From Isoetes taiwanensis (lineage: Eukaryota; Streptophyta; Lycopodiopsida; Isoetales; Isoetaceae): DNA of 64,000 nt. Position 1 is the stretch's first letter. Every line of letters begins with the position of its first letter. The stretch lies in NCBI GenBank assembly GCA_021234155.1, contig JAJEKV010000074.1:2175789-2239788 (forward strand), in the 5' to 3' direction. Under the pieces are notes generated by a model. The model made no database searches and was not told where the DNA came from. It saw only the letters and a list, made by a program, of their open reading frames with translations. A program made the translations under genes and the position numbers. Below, piece after piece: positions 1-12,740 of the stretch.

Positions 1-170
1 TGCAAGTTACGTATTGCTAGTGTTGGATGATACAGCTTGACTTATCATTGACTTCATCAATATGTTTGGATAATCATAGTGTGACGTAAAATTGAGTTTG
101 GCCCCATCTTGATTTCCAAGGACAAAGCCTACTTTGACCATTGGGAGGCATATTCTCCTGGTCTAATGGT
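1..170 (+). pseudogene. 3' tail of LINE ORF2, copy A
   Basis: These bases match 29853-30015, where the open frame of the upstream LINE continues to a stop (…HWEAYSPIQW). Here the frame is interrupted by several one-base changes. It implies that copy A is also preceded by a LINE end, so the repeated unit may include the LINE or further units may lie to the left. Confidence 0.55.
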
Positions 171-682
171 AATTAAGATGATGTGATAATAGGAATGAAG
201 CAATTACAAAAGCTGCAACAACATCTGCAATTATAAACCAGTTTTTACAAGTTGACCATTCTTTAGTGTAGATGATGAATTACAAGCAATACAATACTAT
301 TTTGTGATAAAACCTGTTGACGAATTCTAGGTATATATTGAATTCACATGTGTAAAAATGTGGGTTGTTTTTGTAACCTTTTATCCTGCAAAATAATGCT
401 TGACGACATCCAAATTCCTCACTAGCTGGAAAAAAGATAACTATTGTACCTTTCTTTTTGTTTCTTATGAACAAATAGAAGTTGACCACAACTCATACTG
501 CTATAGCCCTATCTCTGACTTAGTGTAGTGGACAAAGTCAAAGAAACCATACCTTACTATGCGGTTGGAATTGGAACATGCAATTCTTCTCAAGAGCGTA
601 GTTGCAGTTGCGTAGGAAATTGACAAGAACCTCCAGATTTATTTAAGGAGGTCATCATATCGGGCAATGAATTGTGAGAACC
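171..682. other. Upstream region of membrane-protein gene, copy A
   Basis: AT-rich, no convincing ORF. Conserved with 30016-30520 apart from small indels. It should contain the promoter of the gene starting at 683. I see no unambiguous TATA box; the only purine-rich element close to the start is 'atttaaggaggtcatc' at about 640-655. Confidence 0.4.
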
Positions 683-1882
683 ATGGAGGGATTCGGGCTG
701 GGGCTAACTCTGGTAATGCTGATGGTTCAAGGAATGACAGCTTCTTTATTGAATGTGAATGAAGGAAAATTGTCAGAAGTAGATCAGTTGGAGGCACTGG
801 CAAGCATAGCTGGACAGAGCCATGGAGATGCTCTGTTGGATTTGTTGAATGGAACAGATGGATACTGGCATCCCATGGCATTCTGGAGGTTTATGATACT
901 GGGTGCTCCTTCTGACAAGGAAATCCCTGATCTTACCAAAGAAAATGAGCTGCTCATCAAGAATGTGTCTGAAATGGGAGGATTGTCAGCCACTAAGAGA
1001 TCAGCGGTAAGAGTATACCAACGCACTCAACATGTGAAGGGGGTTGGAAATGTTGACATAACTGCTTGGTCTTTAGTCTATTCCTGCCTTTTATTTTCTT
1101 CAGACTCAAGCCAATGCGCTACTCTAGACCCTGTATTCATCACTCACGCTAACAAAAGGCCTGAATATGTTAGCCTGTTTAAAGGATTCTTCTCTCGTAA
1201 CGATTGTACTTACTTTGCCACTTCTCTTTCTGCTGACCTTGCTATACTTCGAGACCAAAATGCCACAGAAAGTCTACAGAGCTGCACATACAATTCCTTT
1301 CAAGCCGCTAGTGCCTCTTACGGTCTTCCAGGTTTTGTCTGTTACGACAGTTCATCAACTCTTAAAAGCTTTCAGAAAATCTTCTCTAACCAGCATACAC
1401 TTGATGGAGACATTAGCATATGGCCAAAGGTGAAAACTGAAGATTGCGCCCTGGCTCCTTTATTTCAGGATAATTACGATAGTAGTATTATGGCTTGTGC
1501 AAAAAAAGCTAATAGTTACTATTGCATTACAGTGGTGAAGCAACCAAGCTGCTCATACAGTGAGACTATTGATGCTATGTATGAGAGTATCATAAATAAT
1601 AAGAGCAATGACTCCTGTGCTGTCGACTCTTCCAAGGTTTATCAGAATTCTGGCTACACATATGTTACAGCCTTGGCCATAGCCACGTTCATAGGGCTCC
1701 TTGGTATGGTGGGTCCGTTCACCCGAGGTGAGCTCAAGTTACTCAGAAAATATTTCAACTGCTCAACAGGGTCAAATTCAACCCTCCAAATCTTGGGCTG
1801 CCTTGGCTTATGCTTCCTCAATGTGGGCATAGGGTGTGCTGTTTATACCCCCATTATATTGTTGCCATGTAAAGCCACATGA
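683..1882 (+). CDS. Exported multi-pass membrane protein of unknown family, copy A
   Basis: I do not recognise the family. The start is the ATG at 683 in a good plant context (aaccATGG). The 399-residue frame opens with a hydrophobic signal peptide (about residues 1-21), followed by a long Cys- and Asn-X-Ser/Thr-rich region expected to be lumenal or extracellular. Two strongly hydrophobic segments follow at about 327-344 and 371-394. The frame stops at 1882, but 1940-2185 in another frame encodes a third hydrophobic helix and a polar tail that copy B also has, so the natural protein probably continues about 100 residues further and this copy is frameshifted near 1865-1930. Unlike copy B, the frame is intact across the region equivalent to 30955-31150. 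A cell-surface role is plausible from topology alone. Confidence 0.6.
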   Translation: MEGFGLGLTLVMLMVQGMTASLLNVNEGKLSEVDQLEALASIAGQSHGDALLDLLNGTDGYWHPMAFWRFMILGAPSDKEIPDLTKENELLIKNVSEMGGLSATKRSAVRVYQRTQHVKGVGNVDITAWSLVYSCLLFSSDSSQCATLDPVFITHANKRPEYVSLFKGFFSRNDCTYFATSLSADLAILRDQNATESLQSCTYNSFQAASASYGLPGFVCYDSSSTLKSFQKIFSNQHTLDGDISIWPKVKTEDCALAPLFQDNYDSSIMACAKKANSYYCITVVKQPSCSYSETIDAMYESIINNKSNDSCAVDSSKVYQNSGYTYVTALAIATFIGLLGMVGPFTRGELKLLRKYFNCSTGSNSTLQILGCLGLCFLNVGIGCAVYTPIILLPCKAT

Positions 1883-1939
1883 AAAGCTTTTACCTTTCAT
1901 ACATAGCCACACGGCCACATCCTGGAGGCCGTTAACAAT

Positions 1940-2185
1940 ATGGTGCTAAGCTGCCTTCTCCTTGCTGAAGGGAGCTCCACTTACTCCAATCGTTTTATTT
2001 GGAGCTTCTACATTTTGTCTTGTCTTCTTGCTCTCCTCATCACGGCTGCCCTCACGTCTTATGAATACTTCTATCCAGATCCTGCTCAAGTTTATAAAGA
2101 ACGTAATAACCAATCCTTTTCTCTTAATGATACACTTCCAATGGTTAATAGAAAGACCCAGAGCCCGAAATTCCATGAGCTCTAG
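1940..2185 (+). pseudogene. C-terminal membrane segment of the same gene, copy A
   Basis: Shifted continuation of the gene at 683-1882. It encodes a hydrophobic helix (FYILSCLLALLITAAL) followed by a polar, Tyr/Pro-containing tail. The same peptide is readable in copy B at 31640-32011. Separation from the main frame by about 60 bases with several indels relative to B indicates a frameshift, although a short intron cannot be excluded. Confidence 0.5.
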
Positions 2186-2599
2186 CCATAAAGATAGTAA
2201 AGGTGTCGGTGCCTATCCAAGGTTATTTTATTTTATGTTTGTGCTAAAACCAAGTCCAACATTGTTGGTCTAAGGTTGGAAACCCTAACCAATTTATATC
2301 AATTAATCGCTATGTAAGTTATTCCCATGAAGTTGTCAATACGTAAGTATATTTATACGTTATATTCCTATATGTAGTTAGTGTGTAGTTTATTAGTGTG
2401 TATTCATGTGTTGTTCTAATAAATGATGCTTCAATTATATGTGCTTTTGCTTCACCTATTGCATGATTTTTCTTTATCTATGGCCATTGTTTTAATATCT
2501 CAGAGATGTTTCGCTAATATCCTTTCTAATTAACAAAACTTTTGTTAGCAAATTGGAAAGGAATTGAATTGTGACTATTGTGGTTAACACACTTTAAAT

Positions 2600-2885
2600 T
2601 GTTGAGATACAAAAATAGAAGGCAGCATCAGCACATGTCATGGAGGTATTCCGTAGGCAACATCACGAGGACTTCCGTGACCTAATTTAATGAGCATGCT
2701 TTATGCCTAGATTAGTGTGTTTACTTATATAAGTTCGATGTTTCGTCAGATCAATCATCAATTGTAGCAACTAATTCAGCCTCTTGAGTATTTTGGATAG
2801 CCTGATACATTTGAAGTTCCAGTATCAGCAATATCCCAGTTGTATTTCTTCTTGAATCAATATATTTGGTTTCCATCTTCCAACA
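2600..2885 (+). mobile_element. Probable 5' LTR of copia element, copy A
   Basis: It starts TGTTGAGATAC and ends …CAACA, just before a sequence resembling the copia primer-binding site complementary to initiator tRNA-Met ('ttatggaccgaagc', expected …TGGTATCAGAGC). The gag frame follows within about 100 bases. No matching 3' LTR was found, so the LTR limits rest on motifs only. Confidence 0.4.
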
Positions 2886-5600
2886 AGTTATGGACCGAAG
2901 CCAACGTAAGTCGTGATCAAACAACCGGACTCGAGATCTCCTCTTGCTACTCTTGTCCTTCGCACGTGATTCTTCTCGGTTGATTGGAAGATCCTTTCAA
3001 AGATCCTCAAATTTGAAGGGAAAGACATCAATGTGGAGATGGAGTCTTCAAATGATTCTTGGAGACAAGAATTTGTGGGAGGGGATTGCTACTCCAATTC
3101 ATGGAACAATCGAGGTTGTACTGGATCTTCCAACCAACACCTCCGATGTAAAGGAGCCGCGGTCGCCAAGGCCCCGCTGGATTATTTCCAGAATCTTCGC
3201 TTTGAATGATACACCAAAGACGCTTTGGTTAAGGGCTTCAAATCGCCGAGATGATGGTTATACTTGATAACCACTATGCATCCAAGACGGCAGGAATTGT
3301 CTGCATTGAGGAAGGCATCAGTATAATCTTCTATCTCACGTATGAGGGATATGATAGAAATATTCGGCCAACTCAAGACCATGCCTATATCTGATGCTAC
3401 GTGATTTCCTCCAAGACTTTTTGAGGGTTTGATCATTATCCGGGTGGGTGTTGATCGTAATATACATTTGAGGCAAAGAATTGAAAGAGCTTGGCATGAT
3501 TCTCTCAAGGCCAAGGCAACCTAAAAATCTTGTTCTCGATTCCTCGATGCTGCACACATACCGCACCATCCAGACGGGCTAAAATATTAGATCGAAGTCG
3601 ACACTTGTTATAGGTGCCGTAAAACCGTCACCTCAAGACGAATGCAATGGTGTCAAGGCAACACCTCATCACAGCTCTTGTGATTCAAAGACTCGCTACA
3701 GCTTCTTCCGTATTCAAGATGACAATCTTCGCTAACAAGACAATTTTGCTGCGTATGAAGTCCCCGATTTGTCACGAAAGAGTCATTGTCTCAAGTATTC
3801 CAGAGGTTCCTCGATGATTCTCGGCTGATAATCTATGCATCCCTTGAGTATCCTGCTCTATGCTATCGATGTATCAAATTCCCCAATCTGCATAAAGCTT
3901 GGTATTTGGCCGTGCCACATATCACTGGAGCCCTCTTTTATCAATGTTATACACCTTGAGTTTCCTCGTGTGTCCAAATGGGTGATCATAATTCTCAAAG
4001 CGTAAATAAGGCTGTGCCTCGCTTCAATGCATCAAGGTAATCAAGAAGTTCGTGATGTCTGGTTTATATACAAGCAATTACTTTCGGCCCCAAGAAAAAT
4101 CACTCTCGTGGTCATCATGTTATTTTTTTATGCGTATAATTGCCAAATATTGATACCCACTCTAAGGCAATCATTACTACATCTCAGCCTGAATCTTATG
4201 TTTAATGTTGGCATCTCCAACGGTTGTTGTTTGGTTGAAGACATGTCTTCCCTATATGCACCGGTGGGAGATTTCGTTGAACACCCATCCTCTCGTATAC
4301 TCCGCCATTTGTTTCCAAAGGGGCCTTCCGTTCTATCATATAAGTGTTCCACTTGTTTTGCCGCGTATATGCGGGTAAGATTACTTTCACGTGATATTTT
4401 TCCCATTAGATGCCCGAGCTCCACACAAAATTTCGATGGATTCACAAAGGACGCCAGGGGACCTTTCTCAGCTTCCACTTCTAGACGATTATACCGTGAA
4501 AAGTTATTTCCGTGAAGTCTTCAGCTTCTTCTATTCATCGACAAAGTTGAAAGGAGCACGACTCAAACTCATCACCTTGGCGACCGATGTAGGCTGAATT
4601 CAACTTTTTAAACCTTTTCATCATTATTGTGTAGACAATGGCATTCATTATGAGCCATCTCGCGGTCTTATTCTCTTTGAGTATTGAAGAATCGGGAGGC
4701 AAATCAACCGCCTCTTTGAAATGGTGCGGACTTTCTATCAATCAGCAGTATTCCTCTCACCTCGGGGATAAGATGTACGGATCAATCGCCTTCCTCACCG
4801 CAGCCAATATTGAATATGCAATCCTACCTGACTCTCGCTTCCTATCACTTGCCTCACTCTTCAATCTTTGCTGCTGCTTTGTTCTACTTCTAAGCCCTGC
4901 CTAAACCGCCCACCCAAGCTCGCGGCTCAAGATGTTTCTTGGTTATTCCGAGCACAAAAGAAAAGCTTACCGCCTCTTTTGACTGCACACTCAAAAACTC
5001 ATCATTAGCTGCCATGCAAGATTCTCGCGGAAACTACTCATGTCATTCAAACCATTACCACCCAACTTTGTTCTCATTGAAATGCCTCCTTCCCCCATCC
5101 TACTCGCTCCACAATTTATACATGTTCCGTAGCTTCCTTTGTCTTTCTCATTGCCTTTACCAATACATTCTCCCAAGCACTCTGGCCAAGTTTCATGCTA
5201 TAAGAATCCATTCGGCACATCCTTCCTCAATCATGTGAAACCACTCCATCCGGCTAATCCTCCTCCTTCACGATAATTAGTCGTCCTATCTGCCAATGCG
5301 TGCCTTCATTTGGATGCAAGATTACTGCCTACTCTCTAGTGCCACTCCACCTAACCCCGGGCCTTACTCGTGCACTTGTCGATCCTTTAAAGCAAATTAA
5401 GGTAAGGCTATGGAGGCCGAGATGCAGCCTATACATGATGCAGGATCGACTTTAGTGGAGCGCCCTCCTAATCACCTGGGGCAGTATCCAAAGAAATGGT
5501 ATCTTCGCCCCGCTTTCCAAAAAACCTTGCTTCTCAAGATGTGCTTTCTCGGTTCCTCCATTTTGATTGCATCTGCCATTGACAAGGAGATTTGAGCTTT
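2886..5600 (+). pseudogene. Ty1/copia gag-pol remnant, copy A
   Basis: Heavily frameshifted counterpart of 32749-35440. Recognisable peptides: gag (MWRWSLQMILGDKNLWEG, from about 3030), a degraded zinc knuckle near 3610, the pre-integrase/integrase region at about 4060-4500, and the N-terminal edge of reverse transcriptase (AMEAEMQPIHDAGSTLVERP) near 5409-5470. The reverse transcriptase catalytic core and RNase H are missing, as in copy B, so the loss predates the duplication. Many extra indels relative to B break every frame. Confidence 0.75.
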
Positions 5601-5749
5601 ACTTCCTGCAACCCTTGTTCCTAGTTGGCTTCGTTCTTCTGCTTGGCTGCACCCATGCCCAGTTGCAAACTCGTGGCGATTTGTTGGTCGTGATAATCGT
5701 AGGTCCGGATGCCCCGCTTAAGGCGTTGACTAAACTAGAAAGACATCAA

Positions 5750-6115
5750 TGTCTCGACATCACAGAGGTATATCTCGGCAACTCCTTTGGCCAAACATGG
5801 GATCTCGTGATATGCACAACAAGCAGAAGGTTACTTCCCTACTTAAGATCACTCTACTTTGCGCTCTTGAGAATATGCAACAGAGGGCATAATGCCAGAC
5901 CGCATAACATCCTAAAGCAAAGGGAGAGAACATCCAAGAACTTATTATTGAAAAGCGCGCTTCAGTCAACATTGTCCTTGGGAATAAACTTTGATAGGGC
6001 TCCAAGTGTGCAAGCTTAGAGGATGCGTAGAGAGCTTTTTGACAAGTTGTTGATAGAGATATAGTGTTATGGATTCATATGATTTCAGCTCATACAATAA
6101 TAAGCGAGCAATTTA
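5750..6115 (+). pseudogene. PPR gene fragment, copy A
   Basis: Counterpart of 35630-35990. The pieces are in different frames here; 'LGINFD' followed by the remains of a 'CASLEDAERAFDKLL'-type stretch is still visible. PPR proteins bind organellar RNA in plants. This is only one or two repeats and cannot be functional. It directly follows the truncated copia element in both copies. Confidence 0.6.
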
Positions 6116-6314
6116 TGTGCCTTCACAAATGGCAAATGCTTTATTAATAGGCCGCTGGTAAAGGAGACAAATTTTTGAATCAAGCAATGACAAATGTCAG
6201 TTGTCATTAGTTTTACTAAACTCGCTGCTCATAATGAGTAGGATTGTTTTAATCCATTTAGGCCCTAAAGTTTATCTATGTTTGCTTTTGTTAGGGCCCA
6301 AAGGGTCGGCTTCA

Positions 6315-6800
6315 CACACTCCCCTCATACATGTGGTTTCTGGGAACTTTGTTCGATGGAACTTATGTCAGTATATCATTATTCTAATGCCATTGACCCT
6401 AGGGCTATCTAAATTGTTAGCTCAATAACAACTAAAGGAGTCCTGCTAGTGTCCACTTTGACTACCTTAATGTCTCCAACCTATAATCCGCACCTTTACT
6501 CTAATTATTTGGTCAGTCTAAACTTGAACCTCTAAGCCGCATCAAAAATACTTTCGCATAGGCTTATCCTATCACTCTCATACAATGTGGTTTCTTGAAA
6601 CTTTGCTCGATTAACCTTTAAGTCAGGCTATCATTATTCTACACCTCATTGACCCTAGAGCTATTTAAATTGTTAGCTCTATAACAACTAAAGGAGTCTG
6701 CTGCGGAGTCCACTTTTGACTACCTTGGTGTCTCCAACTTATAATCCGCACTTACTCTAATTATTTGGCTCCTTGATGTTGAACCTCTAAGCTCTTGATG
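6315..6800 (+). repeat. 257-bp tandem repeat (two units), copy A
   Basis: Two adjacent units start at about 6315 and 6573, each beginning 'cactc…catac…tgtggtttc' and containing 'aacaactaaaggagtc', 'gtctccaac.tataatcc' and 'ctctaattatttgg'. Copy B has the same pair at 36195 and 36452. No ORF is conserved across the units. Confidence 0.8.
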
Positions 6801-7103
6801 CCTGCATTGGAAAGAACTCCAATCTATTCATACTATAAGCCCACTATTCCTCTTTGCACACTTCATCTCCCTTAATAAAATTGGGAACACTTAAACATTG
6901 TTAAAGGTAATATTAATATTAGTAATGATTTATTTCATCAGGGAGCTATGACAAAGCAGATAATCATATTTTATGGATTTGGAGGGCAACAAATCCTATT
7001 AACAAAGTATACCTCACATAAAGGAGTATAGGTAAGACTTAATGCTATATTCTAAGGGGGAAAGACCTTTGGGAATCCTTTGGATTCACTGAATACTTTC
7101 CAT

Positions 7104-7270
7104 CATGTAAATGTCGACGCTGACATGTTATACCCTCGCCTTTAAGTGGCAAAAATCCGCTTAAGTCCACAAAACGCCGTAATTTTTTTTTGCGTGGCTA
7201 TAAATACGTCAAACACACGGATATACCAATGATATGCCCGTGGGTATAATATGTCACCGACATTTATCGA
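7104..7270. mobile_element. Short foldback (MITE-like) element, copy A
   Basis: Counterpart of the 175-bp inverted repeat at 36992-37166. Left arm 'gacgctgacatgttataccc', right arm 'gggtataatatgtcaccgac'; the right arm carries mismatches here. It lies about 100 bases upstream of the AT-hook exon, as in B. Confidence 0.6.
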
Positions 7271-7882
7271 AAGCTCCACTTTCATCACTTCGCGGAACCC
7301 AATCGGCTGCAAAAGAAATCGCTGTTGGCTTATCAAGGTGATCATTTTGGTCGCTAACAAATATAATGGGACCAAAACGAGGCCCCGGGCGCCCCCTCGA
7401 GCTTAAGAACACATAAGGTAAAGGTACGTCAGCTGCGGCCGAGACGCATTTCTCCGCTACAAAACAGAATGCACAAAGCTGCCGCAAGATAATCAAGAGG
7501 TGCCTCATACGAAATGCTAACATGAGGGCTACCATCGTAGAGAATATCAACTGTCACAAACAACCCGGCCGCGGATAGACATGGATGCAACTCTTGAAGC
7601 CGCCAAAGTTATTCCCTGGTGCTTATCAAACCTGTGTTTTTCTTCATATTTGCTTTGATTAAGATCGAACGTGAAGGGGCTTCCAGAAGCAATAAGTCGT
7701 GAAACCATGCATGAACTCATGATTTAAGAGCTCAAAAACAGTATAACGGCTTGTTCTAGGTTTCGGTTTATTGTTTTCTGTTGGTTATTCCCACACATTA
7801 TCCTTCTTAAACACTGTAGTAGATGTGAACAACACAATAACAGTATACTAAATTGGATTAAGATGACTCGTGTATTACTGTT

Positions 7883-7935
7883 GCATGACGCCAGATTCGA
7901 ACTGGAATTACCAGTATAAGTTAAGCTCATAGTGG
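7883..7935 (-). other. tRNA-like/SINE B-box segment, copy A
   Basis: On the minus strand there is a T-arm-like hairpin 'ccagttcgaatctgg', matching the RNA polymerase III B-box core GTTCGAATC. It is identical in copy B (37778-37833). I could not fold a full tRNA cloverleaf because the acceptor 5' strand is absent, so a tRNA-derived SINE remnant is the best reading. Confidence 0.3.
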
Positions 7936-8264
7936 TTCTTTAACATTGGCAAAAATTTGTTTTCTAAATGTCATAAATTTACCACTGTTAAATAAGCTGC
8001 CAATATGGGTAAACATGATGAAACCATATCTGGTATTTTCTCAAACCGTAAAGAGGGATGGACACGACCTTATAAGGTGGTATTTCATTTCTTTTTGTCG
8101 ATCGTATCCCATTACCTTTACAAAGTTATTGGCAAAGGGAGATAGACTCTTGACACTAGTATTTAAATGCTATTTTGCTCATACTTTAAGGAAACGGATA
8201 AAAACATGGTTTGTCTACGCTTTACCGCTAGCCGCCTATGCTTACCCCTTTTTAGGCTAACGCA

Positions 8265-9130
8265 TGATTGGTTTCCACATGCGTGCAACACGCAAACCTA
8301 CCTTGTTGTTTTGGGCTCTACAAAATGGTGGAATTTTTTCCAAAAATGGAGCAGATCTGGACTTCTCGCATCTCTAAACTCTCTATATTATGGTGTCAAG
8401 CATCAGAACTCTTCTTCTTCATAGTATAGTAGTTTGGCTTTTGGAATACTCTAAAATCATTATTGTTCCGTGCTTTTTAAGCTAAAACAATTTGAAAAAA
8501 ATCAGAATCTCAATTTGAAATAATAGGCGCATGGCCGCCATACTAATGTAAGTTCTCACAATACACTATTTCATACTACATATACAACTAATTCTTAATG
8601 TCTTTAAGATACTAGCATTTGCTACCTTTTACTCCCTGCTCAAAATGTGATTTGGCCGTAATCGAGTACACAATTCACATATTCACATGATATGGACGAC
8701 ACAGTACTTAGGCTTTGCGAAATTAAGATTTTATTTTTTCATCTTCATGGTTGCAATCTTTTGAGGCCAGGTAGCTTTATGTTCTCTCATATCTATACAT
8801 GGTATGTTTTATTGCCGGGGTATTTTCTACAAAACAAGGTAGTACAACTATACAAAGGAACATTGCCTTTGAGGGGTTTGATTTTTTCAACTCCTCCTTT
8901 TGTCGGTAACAATGTACATTGTACTTTGTTCCTTTTATTTGACTAGCTTGTTTACCTTGACTCCATTGCCAAATTCCCTATTGGGAATACTCTTGTAAAT
9001 GACTGAATTACACAAAAACTTGGACGTCTTGCCCGCTACATTTCATTGCCGTGTTTAAGCTTTGGGCCCTGGGTAAAACCAAAGGACCACGTTCAAATAA
9101 GGTGAAGTCGAATTAATCTACAATGGTAAG
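8265..9130. other. Non-coding intron-like stretch, copy A
   Basis: AT-rich, no supported ORF; presumably intronic to the AT-hook gene. Conserved with about 38185-39030 in B apart from small indels. Confidence 0.4.
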
Positions 9131-9132
9131 GA

Positions 9133-9450
9133 TGTGGGCTACATAGTCTTGGGTTTGGAATCTCAAATTTCTACTATGTGAACCATTAATCCATTTCCAT
9201 CGCTAGAACTCTGGTGTAATGCCTTGCCATATATCCGCGCTATTGCTTGGGGCTACATTGTCAGTTTGAATCTCACTACTATGTGAACCAAGAATTTGGC
9301 TGACAGGAGAATGCTAGTAATGCCGATCATGTATTTGGGCCAATGCTTTTGGGGGTCAGATAGTTCAGTTGGAATTCAGCCCCTACTATGAGAACTCTTT
9401 GACTTCCATTTTGTACTAGAGAATGCTAGGGGGTAATACTCACCATATGT
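9133..9450 (+). repeat. About 119-bp tandem repeat (three units), copy A
   Basis: Units start near 9135, 9250 and 9350 with 'gggctacatagtcttggg' or close variants, and contain 'ctactatg.gaac' and 'gagaatgctagg'. The third unit is most diverged. The same array is clearer at 39031-39390. Confidence 0.7.
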
Positions 9451-10630
9451 GTGTGCTGATGAAGGCTTGTAGTCCTATTCTAAATATCGCTAAAAAGGCT
9501 ATTTTTTGGATATTTGCATTTTTTTTCACTAATGCTTGACTAGATCACTAGGAGGAAGTAATAAAATATCGCCACCTTTGTTCTGTAAATTTTCTCCTCT
9601 TCCACTCATAAGTTAGTCACATCACTAAATGATGGATTCTTGGATTCGCCTCATGTGAATTTTTTATTCTTGGTACTATTCTAAAATCACCTCTAACCCC
9701 AAAAATCATGTAAAATTAATATGAATTTATCATTCCTTGTGAGTTTTGAATTGCCGCTATAATTTCCGTGAAAAAAGAGGGAAGGGGAAAACTATGTATG
9801 TTATGGATTTCATGATCCGCTCCAACATCCAGATATGCAATCTGAGTATTTTTTCTTTTGGTCTCAAGGTTTATCCAATCTAAAAAGATGATCAAATCAA
9901 CAATGGTGCTTTGCTCACTATAATATGCAATTATGCCTGGCTAAGTTTGTGTAATTTTATTGTTGTTTTAGCCCTTAGTGTGGGAGCTATTTGAGATTTA
10001 AGCAATCGATAAGGATATGAGTGTATGTTACAGAGTAGTTATAGTTGGTTTGCTTTACTATTTTATCGTAATACTTTGTCCTTCTTGTCTTTACATTTTA
10101 GAGCAACCGCATCTTTTATCTTGGCTATTAATTTTTTTCTATTTTTGTTATCATGATTATTTCTTTATGTACGCCCAACCAATCTGTGTGGGCCATGATG
10201 TTATGATTGTTCAGCTTCTCCGTATTTTAATCATCAATTGCTCAGCTTCAATTGTTGCATGCATATCCTTATGACATGATCAAACTCTTCAAATTGGTGA
10301 TGAATGATGTTAAATATCGGTAGAAATCTAAATATTAGGCACCTAGGATATCTTGAGAAAAGTATATATTCCATCGCTGATTGATGAAAGATCTCAAGGT
10401 TGCTACAACTCAAATTGAAGCCCTAAACAAAATCGCCAACATAACTAATCAAAAAGCTAAGAGATTCTACTTCATATTCTAAATTACACCTATGAAAATT
10501 TGGGCTTATACACTCGAGTATGCGGCCCTGGCTTAAAACCAGACGTGCATAAATTCTCAATTTCTAACTAGGTTTAGTTCTTGAAGTATAGTATTTGCTA
10601 GATTAGACCCTAGCAAGTATTTTGTAAATT

Positions 10631-11100
10631 TTTTTTAATATAGCAATCAACACAATAAACTACCATTAACATTATTAATACAAACCATTGTGCATTTAAA
10701 TATATTTAAATTGTCCTCTTTAAACCCCCTTTGGTTTAAAAGTATATTCACACGGGGTTACGAGGGCAAATGAGATTCCAAAAATATATTTACAATACAT
10801 GTACAAAATTAACACCATTAAGTACATTCTTCAAACCCATAAAGATTTTCAAGAAACCTTAACATACAAAGATAATGAACTTGTACATGCATACCCCACA
10901 AACGAGGATCGCCATGTGACGTCCAGACATCTTGGAATAAAGGGCAATATGCTCATCCGACAGCCTCTCAAGGTTCTGAGTAACTCTGTGAATATGCACC
11001 CAAACCAAAGGGGTTTAAGGGGGATTTTAATTTAAAATGTGTTAAATGCAATGGTTTGTGTTAATAATAAATTTGTGCTGTGTTATTTCGTTATATTAAA
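10631..11100. mobile_element. MITE with about 120-bp inverted arms, copy A (loop reversed relative to B)
   Basis: Left arm 10631-10757 and right arm 10987-11100 are reverse complements, including 'ccccctttggtttaaa' against 'ccaaaccaaagggg'. The loop (10758-10986) holds 'acaatacatgtacaaaatta' on the plus strand; in copy B the loop holds the reverse complement. There is no coding capacity, so this is a non-autonomous foldback element. I could not establish target-site duplications. Confidence 0.85.
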
Positions 11101-12740
11101 ACCTCAACTAACTAAAAATCACGCAAGGAGCACCATATAGGCTCAAATTTTAATTACACCTCGTGATAAGTCCTACAAGAGTGGGGGTAGTATAATAAAC
11201 ACATTGGTACGTATACCACAACCACACAAATCCAACAAATTCTAATCTCACAACCAATTATACTAGCAGCGGACTCAACTATTGGCACGAGGGCCACCAT
11301 GTCATAGCAGCCGCCGGGCACGAGGCCCATAAATCACAAATCCATCCACTAGCACAAAAGTGGCCACCATATACACAAACCCTCCATAGGCAAAGAGCCA
11401 CAAACCTACACACAACACCCACCAAGGATGTAGTAGTACAAAGGCTACAAAGACATGAGGATCATATACCAAGGTCCACCAAATGGCACATATGGGCCCA
11501 TCTAATAAGGCTAGTAATTTATAAAATTTGACAAAATAAGAAGGTAAGGTAAGGGAGTAGGTGGAAAAGTAAAACCAAGAAGGAATCAAGCCAAGAGGAG
11601 ACATGTGATGAGTCGGACGAAGAAGAAAAGGAAGAAATGTGGTGTCTATAAGGTGAAAACCCTAACTACCCTGAGCAAAACTAATATAGTGGCAAATGGT
11701 TTGAGAATTACATTTAGCTTCTTATCCCTAATGAAGATAAATTCAATTCTCAAAACCAAACAAGCAAGAAGAGAGAGAACTCTAAAGAAAAGCTCCCATC
11801 CGGTGCCTCCAAAGAAACAACACAATGTACAATATACCAAATAGAGGCGAAGTTGAGGGCCTATAGGTAAGTGGGACAGTTAGTGTAAAGGGGATCACAT
11901 ATCAATAGTACAAACCCAAGGAGCTTAGAATAATTTTTCATACAAACTATAGTTTGAAAAGGAGAGCATCACAATCTTGGATGCCCATGACCATCTACTT
12001 GAAAATTTAACATGAGAATTTCTATTAGAAATTATCTACAAATTAACTATACTTGGTAACCCATCAACAAATTCATCAAGTTAGCCTTTTTATATTCACT
12101 AGGACCAAACAATATTAGGGACCAAACAAGCATTAACACCTCAACATCTCTGCCACGCCTTGATGGTGGTATCATAGGTATGAAAACTCCTTGTCACCAT
12201 GTATGGCATTTCCAAAAGCATTCCAAATATCAAACAAAATGTCATAAATAGCAAGAGAAGTTCATCCATTCAACATCATAAATTGCAAGGGCAAATGCGG
12301 GAAAGGGTGACGTGACCTTATTGACATTGGGGTGACGGTGTCTATTACATTGGGGTCATAATCGAGGAGCAAACCCGTAGGTAAAAACATAAATTGACAT
12401 TAAAAAACCAGCTATGCTTTTACATCCACAAAATGCCCAGTCTTGTACATGAACAAGATAATAAATGTATAGGTATAAATCACGTTGAAAACAGAAAGTA
12501 CAAGCGATATCCAAAAGGGTATCAAGATAGGTCTCCCATTGTAAAAATACTGAATGACCAAAGGATACAAGAAAACTCTACATGGAAGATGGCATTCTAA
12601 AAGCATCCCAAATATTTGAACAAAACGCCAACAAATAGCTAGAGTAGTTTATCCATACAACATCACAATTACGAGGTAAATGCGAGGAAGGGGTAACCTG
12701 ATCTTATTTAGCAAAATATTGAGGAGGAAAACTTAAGGTC
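11101..12740. other. Non-coding stretch, copy A
   Basis: No supported gene. Short ORFs here are not conserved in the corresponding stretch of B (41041-42740). It contains 'actaggaccaaacaatattagggaccaaacaa', the degraded form of a 17-bp duplication seen in B. Confidence 0.4.

Noticed and set aside
7883-7935. Functional tRNA gene
   Set aside because: Only the T-arm/B-box is convincing; no acceptor stem or anticodon arm could be formed.
10799-11035. 78-codon ORF inside the MITE
   Set aside because: It spans the loop and right arm of an inverted repeat, is absent from copy B because the loop is reversed there, and has no motif.
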